Shown here piece after piece: positions 1 to 4,695 of a DNA stretch of 9,042 bases (positions are counted from its first letter, which is position 1; each line of letters starts with the position of its first letter). The notes under the pieces are model-generated. The model saw only the letters and a program-made list of their open reading frames with translations, did no database searches and had not been told where the DNA came from. Source of the stretch: an uncultured Collinsella sp. (GTDB lineage: Bacteria > Actinomycetota > Coriobacteriia > Coriobacteriales > Coriobacteriaceae); the NCBI GenBank assembly GCA_900552395.1, contig URZJ01000062.1, forward strand, positions 1-9,042, read 5' to 3'. The translations under genes and the position numbers were made by a program.

Positions 1-1
1 T

Positions 2-943
2 GATGAGGAAGACTATGCTGTCAAGCCTATGAACTGTCCGGGAGGAATGCTGGTTTATAAGAATCAGCCCCACTCTTACCGCGACCTGCCTTTAAAGGTA
101 GGCGAGCTGGGACTGGTTCACCGCCATGAGAAGAGCGGACAGCTCCACGGTCTGATGCGCGTGCGCTGCTTTACCCAGGATGATGCGCACATTTTCATGC
201 GGGACGACCAGATCGAGGACGAGATCAAGGGCGTTACCCGGCTGATCAACGAGGTTTACAGCCAGTTCGGCTTTGAGTATTTTGTGGAGCTGTCCACCAG
301 GCCCGAGGATTCCATGGGTTCTGACGAGGATTGGGAGATGGCTACAAACGGCCTGAGGAAGGCGCTGGAGGACATGGGCCTTGATTATATTGTAAACGAG
401 GGCGACGGCGCGTTCTATGGTCCTAAGATTGACTTCCACCTGAGGGATTCCCTGGGCAGGACATGGCAGTGCGGTACCATCCAGCTGGATTTCCAGATGC
501 CTCAGAGGTTTGACCTGGAGTACACGGCTGAGGACGGTTCCAAGAAGCGTCCAATTATGATTCACCGCGTATGCTTTGGCTCCATCGAGCGCTTTATCGG
601 TATTCTGATTGAGCATTTTGCGGGCAAGTTCCCCACCTGGCTGGCTCCCGTGCAGGTCAAGGCACTTCCGGTTTCCGAGAAGAGCCGCGACTACGCTCAC
701 GAGGTATGCGCCAAGCTGGAGGAGGCCGGCATTCGCGTGGTCTGCGACGACCGCGACGAGAAGATCGGCTACAAGATCCGCGAGGCTCGCAGCATCGACC
801 GCGTGCCCTACATGCTCATCCTGGGCGAGAAGGAGGTCGAGGCCGGCAACATCTCCGTTCGCGATCGCTCCAACGAGACCGTTCAGATGAGCGTTGACGA
901 GTTTGTTGCGAAGGTGCTCGAGGAGATCAAGACCCGCGCCTAA
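2..943 (+). CDS. thrS: Threonyl-tRNA synthetase, C-terminal part (5' end outside window)
   Basis: Class II aminoacyl-tRNA synthetase that charges tRNA-Thr in the cytoplasm. The frame is already open at base 2 (reads DEEDYAVKPMNCPGG), so the gene begins upstream, and the ATG at 29 is internal. By comparison with the E. coli enzyme, all three zinc ligands are present: Cys (codon 35-37, in MNCPGG), His (188-190, in TQDDAHIF) and His (563-565, in PIMIHR). Motif 2 is seen in VHRHEKSG and motif 3 in FGSIERFIGIL. The anticodon-binding domain starts near 632 (PTWLAPVQV) and runs to the end. The sequence resembles clostridial ThrRS. Codon use changes within the gene: five of 14 Arg codons before about 620 are AGG, while all nine after it are CGC. 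It ends in TAA followed by two terminators, so it is transcriptionally separate from the polysaccharide operon. Identification is certain; only the N-terminal domains are missing. Confidence 0.97.
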   Translation, partial: DEEDYAVKPMNCPGGMLVYKNQPHSYRDLPLKVGELGLVHRHEKSGQLHGLMRVRCFTQDDAHIFMRDDQIEDEIKGVTRLINEVYSQFGFEYFVELSTRPEDSMGSDEDWEMATNGLRKALEDMGLDYIVNEGDGAFYGPKIDFHLRDSLGRTWQCGTIQLDFQMPQRFDLEYTAEDGSKKRPIMIHRVCFGSIERFIGILIEHFAGKFPTWLAPVQVKALPVSEKSRDYAHEVCAKLEEAGIRVVCDDRDEKIGYKIREARSIDRVPYMLILGEKEVEAGNISVRDRSNETVQMSVDEFVAKVLEEIKTRA

Positions 944-965
944 GGCAAACTTCACAACAATTAAC

Positions 966-1001
966 AAAGGCGACCGTCCACACAGGGCGGTCGCCTTTTT
1001 T
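966..1001 (+). terminator. Intrinsic terminator of thrS
   Basis: An 11-bp GC-rich stem (969-979 with 985-995, one G-T pair) closes a 5-nt loop ACACA and is followed directly by six T residues (996-1001). Flanking AAA/TTT can lengthen the stem. It lies 25 bases after the thrS stop codon. Confidence 0.93.
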
Positions 1002-1012
1002 CATGCCCGAAT

Positions 1013-1042
1013 AAAAAAGCCGCTGGTTAAGCGGCTTTTTTT
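1013..1042. terminator. Second, bidirectional intrinsic terminator
   Basis: The stem GCCGC (1019-1023) / GCGGC (1031-1035) has the 7-nt loop TGGTTAA. It is preceded by A6 (1013-1018) and followed by T7 (1036-1042), so it can stop transcription from either side. Rightward it backs up the thrS terminator. Leftward it would stop any transcript from the control region before it runs antisense into thrS. Confidence 0.85.
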
Positions 1043-1055
1043 GTTGCACAAAAAG

Positions 1056-1070
1056 GTACAGGTTTTTGTA
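1056..1070 (+). repeat. Left arm of 15-bp inverted repeat flanking the operon promoter
   Basis: GTACAGGTTTTTGTA is the exact reverse complement of 1159-1173. Allowing one extra G on the left, the match extends outward through four more A/T pairs (1051-1054 with 1174-1177). The inner flanks show no further match. The pair encloses the only clear -10 box in the region. It may be a recombination site of an invertible promoter or one of two operators. Confidence 0.85.
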
Positions 1071-1083
1071 GAGGGGTATGGAG

Positions 1084-1104
1084 ATGTACCTACTAGCAGT
1101 ACAT
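1084..1104. repeat. Small palindrome, possible operator
   Basis: ATGTAC (1084-1089) and GTACAT (1099-1104) form a perfect 6-bp inverted repeat with a 9-nt spacer, just upstream of the promoter. The GTAC core is shared with the 15-bp repeat arms, and the right half (GTACATTTTGCG, 1099-1110) nearly recurs at 1170-1180. A dimeric regulator could bind here. No regulator gene is visible in the window to pair with it. Confidence 0.45.
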
Positions 1105-1115
1105 TTTGCGTAATC

Positions 1116-1142
1116 TGGGCAAACGCTAATTGCTCGTATAAT
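1116..1142 (+). promoter_or_regulatory. Promoter of the polysaccharide operon
   Basis: A perfect consensus -10 box TATAAT is at 1137-1142. The best -35 candidate is TGGGCA (1116-1121), four of six matches to TTGACA but with a short 15-nt spacer. TCTGGG (1114-1119) would give 17 nt with a poor match. The weak -35 suggests dependence on an activator or on binding at the adjacent GTAC repeats. Predicted start of transcription is near 1149, giving a leader of about 119 nt before the NusG-paralog ATG. Confidence 0.7.
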
Positions 1143-1148
1143 GTCGTC

Positions 1149-1267
1149 TGTCGAAAGATACAAAAACCTGTACTTTTGCGACTGCGCCTAGCTGCGAGCG
1201 AGAAGCCTGTTCTAAACGCCCCTGCATTTGCGTGCATCGCAAAGCAAAAAGAGGGGGGGACGATAAC
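1149..1267 (+). promoter_or_regulatory. Untranslated leader of the operon with a hairpin before the first RBS
   Basis: No gene was found between 944 and 1267. This last part is the predicted 5' leader. It contains the right repeat arm (1159-1173) and a hairpin at 1224-1245: stem TTTGCG (1227-1232) / CGCAAA (1238-1243), loop TGCAT, extended by two G-C pairs around a bulged A. The hairpin is followed by A5 (1246-1250) and the G7 Shine-Dalgarno tract (1253-1259). It has no T run, so it is not an intrinsic terminator. It could affect translation or serve as an RNA signal for the antiterminator; neither can be shown from sequence. Confidence 0.45.
1159..1173 (-). repeat. Right arm of 15-bp inverted repeat flanking the operon promoter
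   Basis: TACAAAAACCTGTAC is the exact reverse complement of 1056-1070. It lies just downstream of the predicted transcription start, so it would be in the leader RNA in the present orientation. Outside it, TTTTGCG continues a near direct repeat of 1099-1110. Confidence 0.85.
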
Positions 1268-1858
1268 ATGGAACAGACGGCACGGCGCCAAGAGCAGCTG
1301 CCGGGCGCATTTAACGGTGTCACCACCAACAGCCAGCACGGCCGCGTCCGCTGGTATCTGGTCCACACCCCCAATGGAAAAGAGCGCGAGACCTGTGAAA
1401 AGGTTCGCTGCATTATCCCGCACAACCTTATGCAGGACGCTTTTGTGATGCAAAAGGAGTTCTGGTTTAAGCGGGACGGCGCCTGGTCGCTCCAAACCAA
1501 ACCCATGTACAAGGAATATTTCTTCGTCGCCACGCACGATGCCGCCGCGCTCGATAGGGCCCTGGCTCAGTTGAGTTTTGGCTGTCGCATCGCCGGCAGT
1601 AGGGAGCGGGCGTATATGTCCATGCCGGATGATGCGCAGGATTGGTACCGCAGCGTGCTGGATGCTGACGGCGTGGTGCGCAACAGCGTAGCGCGCATAG
1701 ATGACGGCGTGTTGCACATAGAGCAGGGGCCCTTGGTGGGGCAAGAAGCCCGTGTAAAGAAGATCGACCGTCATAAGCGCTGGTGCCTGGTAGACGTGGG
1801 CGAAGGCGACTCCACATTTAGGGAGCTGCTGCCGCTCGACGTGCCCAGCAAAACGTAA
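1268..1858 (+). CDS. NusG-paralog transcription antiterminator (LoaP/UpxY/RfaH type)
   Basis: A 196-residue specialised NusG paralog. Such proteins bind RNA polymerase and, once recruited by a signal in the leader, let it run through long polysaccharide or antibiotic operons. The NGN domain spans about residues 28-112 (starting RWYLVHTPNGKE, with MYKEYFFV in the middle). The KOW motif is at about 150-178 (EQGPLVGQEARVKKIDRHKRW). The first 27 residues look disordered. ATG 1268 was chosen because a G7 Shine-Dalgarno tract ends 8 nt upstream. An in-frame ATG at 1232 lies inside the leader hairpin and lacks a ribosome site. It is the first gene of the capsule operon, the usual place for UpxY in Bacteroides and common for LoaP in Firmicutes and Actinobacteria. 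The core NusG of an actinobacterium is normally longer and sits by secE/rplK, so this is a paralog. The subfamily (LoaP) is inferred. Confidence 0.9.
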   Translation: MEQTARRQEQLPGAFNGVTTNSQHGRVRWYLVHTPNGKERETCEKVRCIIPHNLMQDAFVMQKEFWFKRDGAWSLQTKPMYKEYFFVATHDAAALDRALAQLSFGCRIAGSRERAYMSMPDDAQDWYRSVLDADGVVRNSVARIDDGVLHIEQGPLVGQEARVKKIDRHKRWCLVDVGEGDSTFRELLPLDVPSKT

Positions 1859-1903
1859 GGGAGACGTTGCACTAGCAAATTACTTGATTTTGGATTCATA
1901 GAT

Positions 1904-1912
1904 GGGGGGGGG
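1904..1912 (+). repeat. G9 homopolymer tract upstream of the phosphoglycosyl transferase gene
   Basis: Nine consecutive G residues follow an ATG (1902-1904 shares the first G) in the 83-nt gap between the NusG paralog and the next gene. Tracts of this length are prone to slipped-strand length change. With G9 the ATG-1902 frame reads 16 codons and stops at 1950-1952. With one G fewer, it would run without a stop into the transferase frame. Confidence 0.8.
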
Positions 1913-1929
1913 TTCCTGGGGACAGGAAC
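1912..1929 (+). promoter_or_regulatory. Intercistronic hairpin holding the ribosome-binding site
   Basis: GTTCCTG (1912-1918) pairs perfectly with CAGGAAC (1923-1929) around the loop GGGA. AGGA in the right arm is the only visible Shine-Dalgarno-like sequence for the GTG start at 1942, 14 nt away, which is a long spacing. The hairpin is followed by GTAAGTTTTATT, too poor in T for a strong terminator. It may limit translation, slow RNA polymerase, or be a recognition hairpin for the NusG paralog. LoaP is known to need a leader RNA hairpin, but this one has not been shown to match it. Confidence 0.55.
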
Positions 1930-1941
1930 GTAAGTTTTATT

Positions 1942-2694
1942 GTGGCTGCTAATAAAGAAGTGACAGAGAGCAATGCGCCCGCGGGGGCAGCGCTGATTGC
2001 TCAGGCTATGGACCAGCGTGAATGCACCGGTCGATATAAGGCTGTGCAATCCATCATGGACTGGGACAACTCGCGCCTGGCCTACCGTGCCGTCAAGCGC
2101 GCGTTCGACATCGTGTTCAGCGGCTGCGTGCTGGCCGTCATTGCCGTGCCGAGTCTGGTGCTTGCCGCGGCAATCCGCCTGGAGAGCGAGGGCAACCCGT
2201 TCTACAGTCAAATTCGCGTGGGCCAGACCCACCGCGACGGCAGCCTGTCCACCTTCCGCATGTGGAAGTTCCGCAGCATGTACAGGGACGCCGACGAGCG
2301 CCTCGCCGAGCTCAAGGGGCAGAACGAGATCGCCGGCGCCATGTTCAAGATGAGGGAGGACCCCCGCGTCACCAAGATCGGCAGGTTCATCCGCAAGCAT
2401 TCCATCGACGAGTTTCCGCAGTTCGTCAACGTGTTCCTGGGGCAGATGTCCGTCGTGGGCCCGCGCCCGCCGCTGCCTAACGAGGTGGCCGAGTACACAG
2501 AATTCGACCTGCAGCGTCTGGCCGTCAAGCCCGGCATCACCGGCTGGTGGCAGGTGACCGACCGCAATTCAACGGGTTTCGACGGAATGGTCCAGCGCGA
2601 CCTTGAGTACATAGCCAAGCGCGGCGTCATCACGGATCTCAAGATCGTTCTACTCACTGTCGTCGAGGTAATTACGGGAAGCGGGGCGTGCTAG
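1942..2694 (+). CDS. Undecaprenyl-phosphate sugar-1-phosphate transferase (bacterial sugar transferase, short PglC-like form)
   Basis: A 250-residue monotopic phosphoglycosyl transferase of the bacterial sugar transferase family (Pfam 02397). It moves a sugar-1-phosphate from a UDP-sugar to undecaprenyl phosphate on the inner membrane face and so starts each repeat unit. Residues 49-56 (RAVKRAFD) precede one hydrophobic helix (about 57-78) kinked at Pro70, as in the re-entrant helix of PglC. Family motifs follow: KFRSM (109-113), DPRVTKIGRFIRK (140-152), the catalytic pair Asp156-Glu157 in SIDEFPQ, GPRPPLPNE (173-181) and VKPGITGWWQV. It lacks the multi-helix N-terminal part of WcaJ/WbaP. The GTG start at 1942 is uncertain: its only ribosome site is distant and in a hairpin, and ATGs at 2008 (residue 23) and 2056 (residue 39) would keep all motifs. 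Because a WecG/TagA enzyme follows, the first sugar is probably an N-acetylhexosamine (inference). Confidence 0.93.
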   Translation: MAANKEVTESNAPAGAALIAQAMDQRECTGRYKAVQSIMDWDNSRLAYRAVKRAFDIVFSGCVLAVIAVPSLVLAAAIRLESEGNPFYSQIRVGQTHRDGSLSTFRMWKFRSMYRDADERLAELKGQNEIAGAMFKMREDPRVTKIGRFIRKHSIDEFPQFVNVFLGQMSVVGPRPPLPNEVAEYTEFDLQRLAVKPGITGWWQVTDRNSTGFDGMVQRDLEYIAKRGVITDLKIVLLTVVEVITGSGAC

Positions 2695-3446
2695 TGTCAG
2701 CCGGCAATCGTTATCCAATTCTGAACACGTATGTAAACGCCATCTCGCTTGACGAGACGGTGGATGAAATCGAGAAGATCATCGCGAGGGGCGTTCCGAC
2801 CCAGCATGTCGTAATCAACGCCTCCAAGGTCAACCTGATGGAGGCGGATCCCGAGCTCGCGTCAATCGTCAACGAATGCCCCCTGATCAACGCCGACGGC
2901 GCCTCGATCGTCTGGGCGGCGAAAAAGCTGGGGGTTCCTCTCGGGGAACGCGTCACGGGCATCGACCTGTTCCAGAGGCTTGTCGGGCTGGCGTCCGAGA
3001 AGGGCTACCGCATCTACCTCTTCGGGGCGAAGGAAGAGGTGGTCACCAAGGTCAAAGCGATTTTCGAGGACAGGTACCCGGGCATCCAGATCGCAGGGTA
3101 TCGCAACGGCTACTTCACCGAGGCGGACGAGCCCCAGATCGTATCCGATATGGCCGCCTCGGGAGCCGACATGATGTTCGTCGCTTTCTCCTCTCCCAAG
3201 AAAGAGTACTGGGTCCACAAGTACATCGACCAGATCGGAATCCCCTTCGTCATGGGCGTCGGCGGCAGCTTCGATGTTGTTGCCGGCGTAACCGACCGAG
3301 CTCCGACGTGGATGCAGAAGCACGGCCTGGAGTGGCTCTACCGCTTCATCCAGGAGCCCGGAAGGCTGTGGAAACGCTACATCATCGGCAACCTAAAATT
3401 CGTCGCCCTCACGTATAAATACAAGTTCGCTAAGAAAGGTGAATAG
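2688..3446 (+). CDS. wecG: WecG/TagA/CpsF-family (GT26) ManNAc or ManNAcA transferase
   Basis: Family GT26 enzymes add N-acetylmannosamine (TagA, wall teichoic acid) or N-acetylmannosaminuronic acid (WecG, enterobacterial common antigen) to GlcNAc-diphospho-undecaprenol at the inner membrane face. The protein has 252 residues, the usual size. Visible motifs: NASKVN (44-49), NADGASIVW (68-76) whose Asp70 matches the proposed catalytic Asp of TagA, YLFGAKEEV (110-118), FSSPKKEYW (167-175) and GVGGSFDVVAG (190-200). The conserved C-terminal appendage (RAPTWMQKHGLEWLYRFIQEP, 204-224) ends in basic residues suited to membrane contact. The start is GTG 2688, overlapping the previous gene by 7 nt. 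GTG 2694 is equally possible, with GCGGGG 7 nt upstream. The dehydrogenase and epimerase downstream make its donor. Because the dehydrogenase is present, ManNAcA is the favoured sugar, but sequence alone does not separate the two. Confidence 0.9.
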   Translation: MLVSAGNRYPILNTYVNAISLDETVDEIEKIIARGVPTQHVVINASKVNLMEADPELASIVNECPLINADGASIVWAAKKLGVPLGERVTGIDLFQRLVGLASEKGYRIYLFGAKEEVVTKVKAIFEDRYPGIQIAGYRNGYFTEADEPQIVSDMAASGADMMFVAFSSPKKEYWVHKYIDQIGIPFVMGVGGSFDVVAGVTDRAPTWMQKHGLEWLYRFIQEPGRLWKRYIIGNLKFVALTYKYKFAKKGE

Positions 3447-3448
3447 CA

Positions 3449-4666
3449 ATGGTTAACGTTATCGGTCTCGGCTACATCGGCCTGCCCACCGCCCTCATGA
3501 TGGCATCCCACGGCGTGGAGGTCGTGGGCACGGATTACAACGAGGAGCTCGTCGCCACGCTCAACGCCGGCAAGACTACCTTCAAGGAGGAGGGCCTGGA
3601 CGAGCTGTTCGCCGACGCCCTGAAGTCCGGAATCAAGTTCTCCACCGACTACCAGGTCTGCGACACCTACATCGTCTCGGTCCCCACTCCCTACGACAAG
3701 CTAGACAAGAAGATCGACCCCTGCTACGTCGTGGCGGCCTGCAAGACCGTCCTCGAGGTCGCGCCCGAGGGCGCCGTGCTCGTAGTCGAGTCCACCGTCT
3801 CGCCCAACACCATCGACCGCTTCGTTCGCCCGCTACTCATAGAGGCCGGCCGCGAGGACGTCAGGCTCGTCCACGCCCCCGAGCGCATCATCCCGGGCAA
3901 CATGGTCTACGAGCTGCTGCACAACAACCGCACCATCGGCGCCGACGACCCCGAGGTGGGCGAGGCCGTGGCGAAGGTCTACGCCAGCTTCTGCCAGGGC
4001 GAGATCTCCGTCACCGACATCCGCACCGCCGAGATGACCAAGGTCGTCGAGAACACCTTCCGCGCGGTGAACATCGCCTTCTCCAACGAGCTCGCCAAGA
4101 TCTGCCGCATCGGCGGCATGGACGTCGCCGAGGTCATCCGCATCGCCAACAAGCACCCGCGCGTGAACATCCTCAACCCCGGCCCGGGCGTCGGCGGCCA
4201 CTGCATCCCGGTCGACCCGTGGTTCCTGGTCGGCGACTACCCCGAGACGGCCAACTTTATCCGCCTCGCCCTTCAGACCAACGCCTCCATGCCCGAGTAC
4301 GTCATGCACCGGGCCCATGAGGTCATGGCGGAGCGCGGCATCGCTGACGCCTCCAAGGTCGGCATCTACGGCCTCACCTACAAGGAGAACGTCGACGACG
4401 TCCGCGAGTCCCCGACGCTGCAGATGCTCGAGTCCATGTCCGAGCACCTCTGCGCGGGCTCCGTCAAGGTCTACGACCCGTGGGTCGAGCGCGACGAGGT
4501 TCCCGGCCAGGTCCATTCCATGGAGGAGTTCCTGGACGGTCTGGAGATGGTGATCGTGATGGTCGGCCACTCCCAGGTCACGGACAACCCCGGCATCTTC
4601 GGAGAGCGCGTCCTCATCGACCCGCGCAACGTCTGCGGCGACGGAGAGAACGTCTACAAGCTGTAA
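3449..4666 (+). CDS. wecC: UDP-N-acetyl-D-mannosamine dehydrogenase (UDP-ManNAcA synthesis)
   Basis: NAD-dependent four-electron oxidation of UDP-ManNAc to UDP-ManNAcA in the cytoplasm. The protein has 405 residues, close to the E. coli WecC length. The NAD-binding loop is VIGLGYIGLP (4-13). Catalytic residues of the UDP-sugar dehydrogenase family are in place: Lys198 and Asn202 in AEMTKVVENT, and the nucleophile Cys252 in GVGGHCIPVDPWF. That last form is typical of WecC-like enzymes rather than UDP-glucose dehydrogenases. GLTYKENVDDVRESP in the C-terminal domain is the UDP-binding region. It starts at ATG 3449, two bases after the previous stop, with AAAGGTG as ribosome site. Codons are strongly NNC/NNG (40 of 60 bases G or C at 4081-4140). 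UDP-GalNAc or UDP-GlcNAc as substrate cannot be excluded, but the adjoining 2-epimerase makes UDP-ManNAc much the likeliest. Confidence 0.93.
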   Translation: MVNVIGLGYIGLPTALMMASHGVEVVGTDYNEELVATLNAGKTTFKEEGLDELFADALKSGIKFSTDYQVCDTYIVSVPTPYDKLDKKIDPCYVVAACKTVLEVAPEGAVLVVESTVSPNTIDRFVRPLLIEAGREDVRLVHAPERIIPGNMVYELLHNNRTIGADDPEVGEAVAKVYASFCQGEISVTDIRTAEMTKVVENTFRAVNIAFSNELAKICRIGGMDVAEVIRIANKHPRVNILNPGPGVGGHCIPVDPWFLVGDYPETANFIRLALQTNASMPEYVMHRAHEVMAERGIADASKVGIYGLTYKENVDDVRESPTLQMLESMSEHLCAGSVKVYDPWVERDEVPGQVHSMEEFLDGLEMVIVMVGHSQVTDNPGIFGERVLIDPRNVCGDGENVYKL

Positions 4667-4695
4667 GTCCATGTGACTCTTCAGGAGAAATCGTT

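Noticed and set aside
92..967. Open frame of 291 codons on the minus strand opposite thrS
   Set aside because: It starts inside the thrS terminator, is antisense to a certain gene, and has no family features.
1056..1173. Inverted repeats as ends of a small mobile element
   Set aside because: The 118-bp interval has no coding sequence, and no target-site duplication was seen outside the arms. A promoter between the arms fits regulation better.
1232..1267. Earlier ATG (1232) for the NusG paralog
   Set aside because: It falls in the leader hairpin, has no ribosome site, and the added residues come from the A/G-rich translation signal.
1043..1267. RfaH-type ops/JUMPstart element
   Set aside because: No GGCGGTAG-like word or 39-bp JUMPstart sequence was found on the plus strand of the leader.
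1904..1921. G-quadruplex in the G9/GGGG region
   Set aside because: Only two G runs are close together; four are usually needed, though G9 might count as more than one. Not strong enough to claim.
1912..1940. Intrinsic terminator between the NusG paralog and the sugar transferase gene
   Set aside because: The stem is short and followed by GTAAGTTTTATT, not a continuous T run, and the downstream operon has no other promoter in view.
4480..4695. N-terminal extension of the epimerase from ATG 4480
   Set aside because: It overlaps wecC by about 187 bases and has Arg/Gly-rich out-of-frame composition. A good ribosome site supports TTG 4696.
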